Below are positions 33,188-42,168 of a stretch of DNA of 64,000 nt, piece after piece. The stretch comes from CAZSHG01 sp964459995 (GTDB lineage: Bacteria > UBP14 > UBA6098): assembly GCA_964459995.1 (NCBI GenBank), contig CAYWOR010000003.1, positions 124,001 to 188,000 on the forward strand, given 5' to 3'. Both the position numbers and the translations under genes were made by a program. Within the stretch, counting starts at the first letter, position 1. Each line of letters begins with the position of its first letter. The notes under the pieces are model-generated. The model searched no databases. It saw nothing but the letters and a program-made list of their open reading frames with translations, and was not told where the DNA came from.

Positions 33188-34269
33188 TCTATAACCTATT
33201 ATATCCGCTTGCATCGAAATTCAGCATTTTCAACCTGCTGAGATATATCACCTTTAGAGTGGGGGCCTCGGCTGTAACGAGCCTTGTCATCTGTTTTGTA
33301 GTTGGGCCGATAATCATTAAATTTCTACACAAAAAGCATCTCGGCGACCCCGTGCGTGAGGACAGCCCCGAACATCACAAGGTCAAAAAAGGCACTCCGT
33401 CGATGGGCGGAATAATCATTGTTCTGTCATTCACCGTAGCGACCTTGCTGTGGGCCGATTTGACGAATATCTACGTATGGCTTGCCGTGGTTGGGACGCT
33501 CGCGAGCGGGGTTATGGGCTTTCGAGATGACTATTTAAAGATTGTCAAGAAAAATCCGAAGGGAATGCTTGCAAAAGAGAAGCTTGCAGGTCAATTTTTA
33601 ATGGGTCTTGCTATCGGAGTTATGTTTTATCTATACCCTCCGTTGAATGAATACCGCACAATAACCGAGCTTCCTTTCATAAAGAATATCCTTGTGAATT
33701 TCGGCTGGTTTTATGTTATCTGGATCGCTTTTGTGATAACATCGAGCACAAATGCAATCAACCTTACAGATGGTTTAGATGGCCTTGCGGTAGGCCTTTC
33801 GGCGATCGTAGCGGCTGTCTTGACAATAACAGCCTATGTTATCGGCCGTATCGATTTCAGCGATTATCTTCAGTTTCTTTATCTCCCCGGAGCTGGAGAG
33901 CTGGCCATTTTCGGGGCGGCTATCGGTGGGGCGTGCCTTGGATTCTTGTGGTTTAATGCCCATCCAGCGGACATAATAATGGGCGATACCGGCGCGTTAG
34001 CTTTGGGCACAGCTTTTGGGACTATGGCTATTCTACTTAAGAAAGAGTTTCTCTTGCTGATTGTTGGGGGGGTTTTCGTCGCGGAAACTTTGAGTGTGAT
34101 AATACAGGTAATCAGCTACAAATTGACGCGCAAACGGGTTTTTCTAATGTCTCCCCTGCACCATCATTTTGAATTGCTTGGTTGGCCGGAGACGCGCGTA
34201 GTTTCGCGTTTCTGGATAATAGGGATTTTATGCGCCCTGCTGGGATTTGCAACATTTAAGGTGAGATGA
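33184..34269 (+). CDS. mraY: Phospho-MurNAc-pentapeptide translocase MraY
   Basis: 361 residues, ATGA overlap with the gene before and with murD after. A polytopic membrane enzyme (about ten helices) that makes lipid I from UDP-MurNAc-pentapeptide and undecaprenyl phosphate. Motifs seen: HHKVKKGTPSMGGI, GFRDDYLKI (the Asp pair), NAINLTDGLDGLA, FNAHPADIIMGDTGALALG, and SPLHHHFELLGWPETRVVSRFWI, with the histidine cluster of the active site. Length and order are normal. Confidence 0.97.
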   Translation: MIYNLLYPLASKFSIFNLLRYITFRVGASAVTSLVICFVVGPIIIKFLHKKHLGDPVREDSPEHHKVKKGTPSMGGIIIVLSFTVATLLWADLTNIYVWLAVVGTLASGVMGFRDDYLKIVKKNPKGMLAKEKLAGQFLMGLAIGVMFYLYPPLNEYRTITELPFIKNILVNFGWFYVIWIAFVITSSTNAINLTDGLDGLAVGLSAIVAAVLTITAYVIGRIDFSDYLQFLYLPGAGELAIFGAAIGGACLGFLWFNAHPADIIMGDTGALALGTAFGTMAILLKKEFLLLIVGGVFVAETLSVIIQVISYKLTRKRVFLMSPLHHHFELLGWPETRVVSRFWIIGILCALLGFATFKVR

Positions 34270-35636
34270 AAGATTATCGCGGAAAAAAGGTTGCGGTGTT
34301 AGGTCTCGCAAGAAGTGGATTAGCCGCCGCAGAGCTTTTATATAAGGTTGGCGCGGAGGTTTATGTCAGCGACACCGCGGATACCCCGACACTTCGCGAA
34401 AGGGCGAAGTATCTTCGCAAATTTGGAATCGAGGTCGAGCTTGGCGGCCATAATGGTCGGCTGAAGGATAGATTCGACGCGCTCGTGCTCTCCCCCGGCG
34501 TTCCAACGGATATTCCGGTTTTGCTTTGGTATAAATCGAACCGCCCTGAGATGCCAATAATTTCCGAAATCGAATTGGCTTATCATTTCACACGCGGCAC
34601 GATTGTGGGTATCACAGGTAGCAATGGCAAATCGACGGTCGTAAGTATGGCAGGTGCGCTTTTCAAAGCCGCCGGATACGAGACATATGTCGTGGGCAAT
34701 ATCGGCAAGGCGGTTTGTGAGGTTGTCCTCGAAGCCTCTGAGAAATCTGTGCTCTGTGTCGAGTTGTCTTCATTCCAGCTCGAGATGATCGACACATTTA
34801 GGCCTAAGGTAGCATGTCTTTTGAATTTGACGCCGGATCATCTTGATCGGCATTACAGCACAAAGGGCTATTACGATGCGAAAGCGCGTATATTCGAAAA
34901 CCAAACCTGCGATGATTTCGCGATAGTCAATACCTGCGACGATTCCGTAATGGCATTTGCGAAAACAATAGATTCAAAGGTATTGAGTTTCGGAGGAGAT
35001 GGTGAATCGGCGGGAGTTTTTGTCCGCGATGGGATGATAGTCTCGAAAAGCGTGGATGGTTATACTACGGAGATTATTCCAGCGAATGGACTTCGGCTTC
35101 CCGGTGCACACAATCTCGCGAATGCTTGCGCGGCAATTGCCTGCACAATGCCCTTTGGAATCGAACCGGCGGATATCGCACGCGGTTTTGCAGGTTTCGA
35201 GGGGCTTCCGCACAGGCTTCAAGAGGTTGGTGTTCTTAGAAGCGTTCGATTTATCAACGACAGCAAAGCGACAAATGTCGATTCGATGGAATGTGCGTTA
35301 AAAAGTTTCGAGGGTAAGGTCGTGTTAATCGCCGGAGGGTATGACAAGGGTGCGGATTTCAAGCCGCTAAGAGAGCTTGTGGCCGAGAAAGCACGATGCG
35401 TCGTCCTCATCGGTGCAACCGCAAAGAAAATCGAAAGTGATTGGCAGGGCGCGGTTCCGATGGTGCATGCGGCAAGTTTAGAAGAGGCTATAGATAAGGC
35501 ATTTCTGGCGACGGAGCCTGAGGATGTCGTCCTTTTGGCTCCCGGATGCGCCAGTTACGATATGTTCGATAATTTTGAAATGCGAGGAGAGATTTTCGCA
35601 GAGTTAGTAAAAAAACTCGTGAAGAAGAAATCATGA
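34266..35636 (+). CDS. murD: UDP-MurNAc-L-Ala:D-Glu ligase MurD
   Basis: 456 residues, ATGA overlaps on both ends. It adds D-glutamate to UDP-MurNAc-L-alanine. Motifs: KKVAVLGLARSGLAAAELL (Rossmann-like domain that holds the uridine), SPGVP, GITGSNGKSTVVSM (ATP loop), ELSSFQLEMI, NLTPDHLDRHYS, LPGAHNLANACAA, GLPHRLQEV, FINDSKATNVDSMECAL, GGYDKGADFKPL, and LLAPGCASYDMFDNFEMRGEIF. Complete and typical. Confidence 0.96.
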   Translation: MKDYRGKKVAVLGLARSGLAAAELLYKVGAEVYVSDTADTPTLRERAKYLRKFGIEVELGGHNGRLKDRFDALVLSPGVPTDIPVLLWYKSNRPEMPIISEIELAYHFTRGTIVGITGSNGKSTVVSMAGALFKAAGYETYVVGNIGKAVCEVVLEASEKSVLCVELSSFQLEMIDTFRPKVACLLNLTPDHLDRHYSTKGYYDAKARIFENQTCDDFAIVNTCDDSVMAFAKTIDSKVLSFGGDGESAGVFVRDGMIVSKSVDGYTTEIIPANGLRLPGAHNLANACAAIACTMPFGIEPADIARGFAGFEGLPHRLQEVGVLRSVRFINDSKATNVDSMECALKSFEGKVVLIAGGYDKGADFKPLRELVAEKARCVVLIGATAKKIESDWQGAVPMVHAASLEEAIDKAFLATEPEDVVLLAPGCASYDMFDNFEMRGEIFAELVKKLVKKKS

Positions 35637-36877
35637 TAGGCAAAATGGACAAGCCATTGATTCTGATAATCGCCACGCTGACTTTGCTTGGCATTCTGAT
35701 GGTCTATTCTGCGACATCGGTTATGTGTGAGAAGGATGAGCGGTATTCAAGCTCATTCTATTATCTCTGGCAGAATCTGATGCGTGTAGGTGTTGCACTT
35801 GTCGGTTTTGCATTGGCTACACAGATAGACTATAGAAAGCTTAAAAAATATTCGACTTTATTTTTAATCGTTGCAGGTTTGCTTCTGGGAAGTTTGGCTA
35901 TTCCTCGTATCGCGGCGGGAACAATCAAGGGAGCAAACCGCTGGATAGAGTTGGGAAATGCGAGCCTTCAGCCTTCGGAACTTGCAAAGCTTGCGATTAT
36001 TATTTATTTGGCGGATTATCTCGCGAGAAAGAGGAGCACAATAGGCGATTTCCGTCGCACTTTTATACCGGCGGTGTTGCTTGTCGGAGGTTTTGTTTCG
36101 ATTATCGCCTTGCAACCGAATTACGGAATGGCAGTGTCTATCACGATGGTTAGCGCGATTATGCTTTTCGTGGCAGGCGCGAAACTTTCGCACATGGGGA
36201 TCGTTGCGGCGCCTGCGGTTCTTGCTTTGGGATTTGGAATCATGCATTCCGATCACGCCAGAAGGCGCATATTTAGTTTTATTATGGGCGGAGATCCTCT
36301 TGGAGATGGATTCCAAATTAATCAATCGCTAATTGCTATAGGCACCGGCGGACTTTTAGGAAAGGGTATCGGGAAGGGAATTCAGAAGCTGTTTTACATC
36401 CCCGAGATACATACAGATTTTATTTTTGCCGTAATCGGCGAGGAGATAGGTTTTTTGGGATCGACCGCTGTTTTGATTTTGTTCGTTCTTTTAGCATGGC
36501 GCGGGATAAAGATTGCAATGCGTGCGCCCGATGCTTTCGGACAAAACCTCACGATTGGTATCACGACAATGATTTCTGTTTACACATTTATCAATATAGG
36601 TGTTGTTTTAAGAGTTCTTCCGACAACTGGTATCCCACTGCCGTTCATTAGCTATGGAGGTTCAGCGCTAATGGTTACAATGATTTCATGCGGGATACTC
36701 TTAAATATATCCACCCATGTCTGCAAACCGATGTTCGAGCATATCGATGTAGCAGATGAAACAGAGACCTCGGAGGGTATCGATGCGGGTCTTAATAGCC
36801 GGAGGCGGAACCGGCGGACATCTTATTCCGGCGCTGAATATCGCCCGGGAGTTGTCAGCACGTCATCCGGACGCTGA
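35633..36877 (+). CDS. ftsW: FtsW, septal peptidoglycan polymerase
   Basis: 414 residues, ATGA overlap with murD. SEDS-family membrane protein with about ten helices that polymerises glycan strands from lipid II with FtsI. Motifs: MVYSATS, GANRWIELGNASLQPSELAKLAIIIYLA in parts, QPNYGMAVSI, a large loop with GDPLGDGFQINQSLIAIGTGGLLGKGIGKG, HTDFIFAVIGEEIGFLGS, and PTTGIPLPFISYGGSALM. The C-terminal 45 residues are polar and Arg-rich, and their codons overlap the murG gene by 95 bp, which is unusual and suggests that the original stop codon was lost. Confidence 0.95.
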   Translation: MIGKMDKPLILIIATLTLLGILMVYSATSVMCEKDERYSSSFYYLWQNLMRVGVALVGFALATQIDYRKLKKYSTLFLIVAGLLLGSLAIPRIAAGTIKGANRWIELGNASLQPSELAKLAIIIYLADYLARKRSTIGDFRRTFIPAVLLVGGFVSIIALQPNYGMAVSITMVSAIMLFVAGAKLSHMGIVAAPAVLALGFGIMHSDHARRRIFSFIMGGDPLGDGFQINQSLIAIGTGGLLGKGIGKGIQKLFYIPEIHTDFIFAVIGEEIGFLGSTAVLILFVLLAWRGIKIAMRAPDAFGQNLTIGITTMISVYTFINIGVVLRVLPTTGIPLPFISYGGSALMVTMISCGILLNISTHVCKPMFEHIDVADETETSEGIDAGLNSRRRNRRTSYSGAEYRPGVVSTSSGR

Positions 36878-37880
36878 AATAAGATTCGTCGGAACCGTCA
36901 GAGGAATTGAAAATAGGATTATCCCCGAAGAGGGCTATGCTCTGGAGTTGATGCCGGTAGTTCCCTTTTCGCGGAGTATCTCGTGGAGCTGGGTTCGGTT
37001 CCCGATTGCTCTTTTAAAATCAATAATCAAGACAGCAAGGCTTATCAGGTCGATGCGCGCGGATATTGTGGTTGCCACGGGGGGTTATGTTGCTGGGCCG
37101 GCGGTTATTGCGGGACGGTTGTGCCGCAAACCAATCGTCCTTAATGAGCAAAACTCATTCCCCGGTTCAACAACAAGAATTGCAAGTCTCTTCGCAACGA
37201 AAATATTCCTCGGTCTTCCCGGAGCAAAAGCTCATCTGTGGCGCAAATCGCGTGCGGAGCTAACCGGAAACCCAGTGGAAATCCCTATAGAGATGCCCGA
37301 AATTGAAGTTGTCAGGGCAAAACTCGGTCTCGATTCGAAAAAGCTGACGATTCTTGCGACCGGCGGCTCTCAGGGTGCGGCGAGCATCAATAGGGCATTA
37401 GTCGAATTAATCGAGAGGGGAGATTTTTCCTCAGACGCACAATTACTGTGGCAAACTGGTCAGGAGAAGTTTCAGGAAACAGTCGATCTGCTTGGTGAAA
37501 TCCCATCGAATATAGTGCTTAAGCCCTTTATTCGGCCGATGTGGGAAGCTTATCGATCGGCAGACATTGTTATTGCGCGATGCGGCGCTTTGACCTTGAG
37601 CGAAATAAGCATTTTCGGGCTTCCAGCGATACTCGTTCCCTATCCATATGCCGCCGCGGATCATCAGAAACTAAACGCGCTGAGTTTTGCCAAAGCAGGT
37701 GCGGCGTCAGTTCTCTCGGACACCGAAATCAACGGAGCAAGCCTTGCAAATGCTCTAAATGAGATAATTAAAGACAATAGAAAGCGTGAAAAGATGGCGC
37801 AGGCTTCTAAAGAATTGGGGCGGCCATCGGCGCTGAAAGAGATAGTTCGAAATATTGAAAAAATATTAGAAGAAGAATGA
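36783..37880 (+). CDS. murG: MurG, lipid II glycosyltransferase
   Basis: 365 residues from the ATG at 36783, preceded by GGAGGG. It transfers GlcNAc to lipid I at the inner face of the membrane. Motifs: MRVLIAGGGTGGHLIPAL (donor-independent N-terminal loop), ATGGYVAGPAV, EQNSFPGSTTR, TGNPVE, ATGGSQGAASINRAL, ARCGALTLSEI, and PYPYAAADHQKLNA, which binds UDP-GlcNAc. The start lies 95 bp inside ftsW; ATGA overlap with murC follows. Confidence 0.96.
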   Translation: MRVLIAGGGTGGHLIPALNIARELSARHPDAEIRFVGTVRGIENRIIPEEGYALELMPVVPFSRSISWSWVRFPIALLKSIIKTARLIRSMRADIVVATGGYVAGPAVIAGRLCRKPIVLNEQNSFPGSTTRIASLFATKIFLGLPGAKAHLWRKSRAELTGNPVEIPIEMPEIEVVRAKLGLDSKKLTILATGGSQGAASINRALVELIERGDFSSDAQLLWQTGQEKFQETVDLLGEIPSNIVLKPFIRPMWEAYRSADIVIARCGALTLSEISIFGLPAILVPYPYAAADHQKLNALSFAKAGAASVLSDTEINGASLANALNEIIKDNRKREKMAQASKELGRPSALKEIVRNIEKILEEE

Positions 37881-39259
37881 CAATGTTTCACAAAATAAAG
37901 CAACTTCATTTTGTAGGCATCGGCGGATCTGGAATGTGCGGAATCGCCGAGGTTCTGCTTAATCTTGGTTTTAGAATCACAGGTTCTGATCTTCGCGAGA
38001 CTGATATTACAAAACGCCTCGAAGGTTTAGGCGCGAAAATCTGCATCGGTCATGCCCCAGAAAATATCGGAGACACCGATGTCGTGGTTATTTCCAGCGC
38101 GGTGCAGAACGAGAATATCGAGGTGAAAACCGCCAAAGAACGTGGAATTCCGATTATTCGGCGTGCAGAGATGCTTGCGGAGCTAATGAGGATGAAGTTC
38201 GGTATCGCGATAGCCGGCACACATGGCAAATCCACGACTACAAGCATTATCGGCGAAGTTCTTTCATCCGGAGGGCTCGACCCGACGATTATTGTCGGGG
38301 GGATTGTGAAAAGCCTCGGAACCGGTGCGGTAGTTGGAAAATCGGAGTTTCTTGTTGCCGAGGCCGATGAATTCGACCGGAGTTTTCTGAAGCTCGTGCC
38401 GACAATCGCTGTGGTTACAACGCTCGAAGCGGAACATATGGAATGCTACACCGACATGGACGACCTTCGCGGTGCCTTCGTCGAATTTATGAATAAGGTG
38501 CCCTTTTTTGGCGCGGTGGTTATTTGTCTCGACGAGATGTCATTGCAGGAACTTATGCCGAAGATCGAGCGCAGAATCATTACCTACGGTCTTTCGACAC
38601 AGAGCGATCTTCGCGCGACACGTGTTCGCTTTGAAAAGGACAAAACTCGTTTTGAGGTAAATTCGCGGAATTTCTCCTATGGTGAGGTAGAGATCGACCT
38701 GCTCGGAATGCACAACGTAAGAAACACGCTTGCCGCGATAGCGGTAGGCCTTGAGCTTGGGATGGATTTCAACTCGATTAGCGAAGGTTTGAGACGTTTT
38801 CACGGTGTCCGGCGAAGGTTCGAGCTTGTAGGCGAGGCGCGCGGAATTCTCGTTATCGACGATTTCGGCCATCACCCAACTGAGATTCGAGTTACTCTTC
38901 AGGGCGCGAAACTTGGCTACGATAGGCCTATTATAGCGGTTTTTCAGCCCCATCTGTTTACGAGGACACGAGATTTCGCGGGGGATTTCGGGCAGGCATT
39001 TTTACATTCGGATAAACTTATCGTAACGGACATTTACCCCTCACGTGAAAACCCAATACCGGGGGTTACGGGTGAATTAGTTGCAAAGGCGGCGCGAGAT
39101 TACGGCCACCGCGATGTTCATTGGATTCCTAAACTGGATAATGTCCCGGCAAGATTGATGGAAATTGCCAAACCGGGCGATATGGTGATTACTTTCGGTG
39201 CGGGAGATGTCAACCGTGCGGGAAGAGAGTTTTTCAGAATGCTCAGTGAGGTTGATTGA
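37877..39259 (+). CDS. murC: UDP-MurNAc:L-Ala ligase MurC
   Basis: 460 residues, ATGA overlap with murG. It starts the stem peptide by adding L-alanine. Motifs: HFVGIGGSGMCGIAEVLL, SDLRETDIT, GHAPENIGDTDVVVISSA, IAGTHGKSTTTSIIG (ATP loop), VAEADEFDRSFL, TLEAEHMECY, GMHNVRNTLAAIAVGLELG, GVRRRFELVGE, DDFGHHPTEIR, FQPHLFTRTRDF. Typical in length. The next gene starts in its stop codon by TTGA. Confidence 0.96.
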   Translation: MTMFHKIKQLHFVGIGGSGMCGIAEVLLNLGFRITGSDLRETDITKRLEGLGAKICIGHAPENIGDTDVVVISSAVQNENIEVKTAKERGIPIIRRAEMLAELMRMKFGIAIAGTHGKSTTTSIIGEVLSSGGLDPTIIVGGIVKSLGTGAVVGKSEFLVAEADEFDRSFLKLVPTIAVVTTLEAEHMECYTDMDDLRGAFVEFMNKVPFFGAVVICLDEMSLQELMPKIERRIITYGLSTQSDLRATRVRFEKDKTRFEVNSRNFSYGEVEIDLLGMHNVRNTLAAIAVGLELGMDFNSISEGLRRFHGVRRRFELVGEARGILVIDDFGHHPTEIRVTLQGAKLGYDRPIIAVFQPHLFTRTRDFAGDFGQAFLHSDKLIVTDIYPSRENPIPGVTGELVAKAARDYGHRDVHWIPKLDNVPARLMEIAKPGDMVITFGAGDVNRAGREFFRMLSEVD

Positions 39260-40164
39260 GAGATTACGACAACATAATAAGCGCGTTAGCGGAAGCTGGA
39301 ATCGAGACTCTGCGGAACACTCCGATGTCGTCGTTGACGAGTTTTGGGATTGGTGGTCCTGCGGATTTACTTGTGAAGCCGATTTCACCAGAGGAGATTT
39401 CTCTGTCCTTGAGAATTCTTGCCGAGGAAGGCGTGCCGGTGTTCGTTATCGGACGCGGAACAAACCTTCTTCCTTCTGACGATGGGTTTCGCGGCGCTTT
39501 GCTGAGGCCATCTTCGCTGAGATGCGACCCATGGAAGGAAGGGAATTTCATCGCCGGCGCGGCTTTGTCGTTGAACGAACTAATAGACAAAGCTCTTCGG
39601 AATGGTCTTGCCGGTGGTGAAGCACTCGCGGGAATACCAGGATCGGTCGGTGGGGCGATAGCAATGAACGCCGGCGCATACGAAAAATGGACGGCGGATA
39701 CAATCGCCGGAGTAGTAGCTTTCGATTTGAACGGCGAAGAGATAGAGATCGATGTAGCTAAAGCTTTCGGTTACCGAAGTTTCGTAATGCGCGGGAAAGC
39801 GGTAATAGCCGAAGCTGAATTCTCATTTAAGAGCTTGAAAGACACCGAAAGCCTTATCGAAAAGGCACGCGAATACGATCTTCGGAGAAAAAGCACTCAG
39901 CCAATCGGCGAAAGATCCGCGGGATGCATTTTCGTGAACCCTCCCGGCGACCATGCGGGAAGACTTATCGAGGAAGCGGGTCTCAAGGGCACAAGAATCG
40001 GAGGTGCAGAAGTTAGCGATATCCATGCTAATTTCATCGTGAACAAAGGTGGAGCAACAGCGAAGGATGTGATTGGGCTGATATATCTCATTCGTGAGTC
40101 CGTTTTGAAAGAATTTGGAATCGAGCTTGAAACCGAGGTAATAACACCGGGTTACGAGATATGA
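39256..40164 (+). CDS. murB: UDP-N-acetylenolpyruvylglucosamine reductase MurB
   Basis: 302 residues, TTG start overlapping the murC stop. FAD enzyme that makes UDP-MurNAc with NADPH. Motifs: NTPMSSLTSFGIGGPADLLVKP, VIGRGTNLLPSDDGFRG, GEALAGIPGSVGGAIAMNAGAY (FAD binding), FGYRSFVMRGKAVI with the catalytic-region Tyr/Arg, and AGCIFVNPPGDHAGRLIEEAGLKG. The residue in the usual Ser position of the SxFxNP motif is Cys (GCIFVNP), as in some type II enzymes. The terminal ELETEV holds the acid. ATGA overlap with ftsQ. Confidence 0.95.
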   Translation: MRDYDNIISALAEAGIETLRNTPMSSLTSFGIGGPADLLVKPISPEEISLSLRILAEEGVPVFVIGRGTNLLPSDDGFRGALLRPSSLRCDPWKEGNFIAGAALSLNELIDKALRNGLAGGEALAGIPGSVGGAIAMNAGAYEKWTADTIAGVVAFDLNGEEIEIDVAKAFGYRSFVMRGKAVIAEAEFSFKSLKDTESLIEKAREYDLRRKSTQPIGERSAGCIFVNPPGDHAGRLIEEAGLKGTRIGGAEVSDIHANFIVNKGGATAKDVIGLIYLIRESVLKEFGIELETEVITPGYEI

Positions 40165-40913
40165 GGAAAAGAAGCGCAAAAAGGCTGGTATTAATCCTTG
40201 CGGCGATCGCAATTTTCGGCGGAGCGGCATATGTAATTCTCTCCCCCACTTTCGAGATAAGGGAGATAACTATTGCCGGTAATAGCAGGATCACCGACGA
40301 AGAAGTCTCACGGATTCTGCCTTTCGAGGTTGGGGATCATATCCTTTTTCTTCGCAAGAGCACCTCGAAAAAAATACTTTCAATCGATGAAAGAATCGCT
40401 GTCTGCGAGATACACAGGCGCTATCCTGACAAGGTCGATGTTGTTATCGAGGAAATGACACCGGTTTTGTTGCTTTCTTCGGGAAAGATATGGGGTCTAA
40501 GCGAGAAGGGCACTATCTTGCCGATTAAATCGCCCTATGAGATTCCAAATCTTCCCTTTCTGAGCCTTTTCGAAGCGGATTTTTCTCCGGAGGCATATAA
40601 AAAACCAGATTCGAGGTTACTCGAACGCGGATTAGCCTTTTGGATTGAAATACAGAAAAGCTCGCCGCAGTTTCTGGATAAGGTAAGCGAGATAATTGTC
40701 TCAAATGACAAAGAAATCAGGCTTGTTCTTTCCGGAAATGGGGTCGTGGCAAATGTCGGCGAAGGTGATTACACTAAACGCGTTATGCGGCTTCAGGTAG
40801 TTATCGATGAGATGAACAGGTCGGATAAAAGGGCAAATTACATAGATTTGAGGTATAGCGATCAAGCTGTTGTCCGCCTCGATAAGAGTGCGAAAAACAA
40901 AAGGTCGGGGTGA
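40161..40913 (+). CDS. ftsQ: FtsQ division protein
   Basis: 250 residues, ATGA overlap with murB. A short basic cytoplasmic start (MRKRSAKR), one membrane helix (about 9-28) and a periplasmic POTRA domain (FEIREITIAGNSRITDEEVSRIL, about 31-100, with the TPVLLL strand after) followed by the beta domain. FtsQ links early and late division proteins through FtsB and FtsL. Identity rests on this plan and on its place between murB and ftsA. Slightly short but complete. Confidence 0.93.
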   Translation: MRKRSAKRLVLILAAIAIFGGAAYVILSPTFEIREITIAGNSRITDEEVSRILPFEVGDHILFLRKSTSKKILSIDERIAVCEIHRRYPDKVDVVIEEMTPVLLLSSGKIWGLSEKGTILPIKSPYEIPNLPFLSLFEADFSPEAYKKPDSRLLERGLAFWIEIQKSSPQFLDKVSEIIVSNDKEIRLVLSGNGVVANVGEGDYTKRVMRLQVVIDEMNRSDKRANYIDLRYSDQAVVRLDKSAKNKRSG

Positions 40914-40916
40914 ATT

Positions 40917-42131
40917 ATGCAAGAGATTTATGTTGGTATAGATGTCGGATCTCAAACCACTAAGGTAACTATCGCCGAGGAAAATCTCAGTGGCGAGATA
41001 GTTCTGAAGGGTATTGGCGAAGCCAAAACAGACGGCATCTCTCGTGGTGGGATTCTCAATATTGATAAAGCGGAAAAAGCGCTTCATGCCGCACTAACTG
41101 ATGCTGAAAAAATGGCCGATGTCGAGGCTCGCGAGGCTTTTTTGGCGGTGGGCGGCGACAGGCTTCGCACAATAGGAAGCCGTGGAGTAACCGCAATCCC
41201 AAAAGATAAAGAATCTATTGACGCGACAAGCGTTTCGGAGGTTTTGCAAGCGGCGCGAGCGGTGGTAATTCCCGCAGAGGCCGCAATTATCGATTCCGTT
41301 GTCAGGGAATTCCTTGTCGATGGACAGGGCGGGATAACCGACCCGGTCGGGATGAGCGGAATTCGCATGGAAGCAGATGTCGGCCTGTTAGTCTCGCCGA
41401 AATCTTCGCTCAGCAATCTCGAACGGACGGTCGAAAGGGCGGGACTCGTTCCCGACGGGCAAACCGCGGCTATCAAAGCTTCCGGAATGGCGGTCCTCTC
41501 CCCTGACGAAGCGGAGATTGGCGTCGCAATAATCGATATCGGCGCAGGTTCCACGGACGTGGGAGTTTTTCGGCGCGGGACTCTTGTGTGGGCTTTCAGT
41601 ATAGGCTATGCCGGAGAATCTATCACAAAGGATATCGCGGTGGGGCTTTCCGTTCCTTTTGATATTGCGGAGCAATTGAAAACCGAGTTCGGTTCTGCGC
41701 TGGAACAGACTGTCCCGCCAACCGAGATGATAAGCATCCCCGGAATAGGCGGCAGAGAAGCCCGCTCGATAGAACGCCGTTTTCTTGGGCAGATAATGGA
41801 ACCGCGTATCGAGGAGATTTTCCTTATGTGCAAAGATGGCCTTCTGGAGGTCGATCTTCTGGGAAAGCTCACCGCAGGACTCGTCCTAACCGGCGGTTCG
41901 TCTATGACAGAGAGTATCGTGCATCTCGCGGAGAAGATTTTCGATCTTCCAGTTCGAACCGGTGCTCCGCATGTTCCGGGGGATGTTCCGGATATTGCAA
42001 TGAGTCCTCGCTTTGCGACAGCGGTAGGCGCAGTTTTGGCGGCTTCCGAACGTAGGCATCGCGCGGATGTTACAGAAAGGAATAACCCGCTCTGGTCGAA
42101 GATCAGGCGGTGGTTCATAAAAAAGGTTTAG
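40917..42131 (+). CDS. ftsA: FtsA, actin-like membrane tether of FtsZ
   Basis: 404 residues. Actin-fold ATPase motifs: YVGIDVGSQTTKVTI (phosphate 1), an SHS2 1C domain about 85-165, VAIIDIGAGSTDVGVFRRG (phosphate 2), and LVLTGGSSMTESIVHLAE (adenosine). The end WSKIRRWFIKKV is an amphipathic helix that binds the membrane, as in other FtsA proteins. It anchors FtsZ filaments and recruits later proteins. Starts three bases after the ftsQ stop. Confidence 0.96.
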   Translation: MQEIYVGIDVGSQTTKVTIAEENLSGEIVLKGIGEAKTDGISRGGILNIDKAEKALHAALTDAEKMADVEAREAFLAVGGDRLRTIGSRGVTAIPKDKESIDATSVSEVLQAARAVVIPAEAAIIDSVVREFLVDGQGGITDPVGMSGIRMEADVGLLVSPKSSLSNLERTVERAGLVPDGQTAAIKASGMAVLSPDEAEIGVAIIDIGAGSTDVGVFRRGTLVWAFSIGYAGESITKDIAVGLSVPFDIAEQLKTEFGSALEQTVPPTEMISIPGIGGREARSIERRFLGQIMEPRIEEIFLMCKDGLLEVDLLGKLTAGLVLTGGSSMTESIVHLAEKIFDLPVRTGAPHVPGDVPDIAMSPRFATAVGAVLAASERRHRADVTERNNPLWSKIRRWFIKKV

Positions 42132-42168
42132 TTTTGAAACAATAAATTATGGCCTTAGGAGGTGCATC

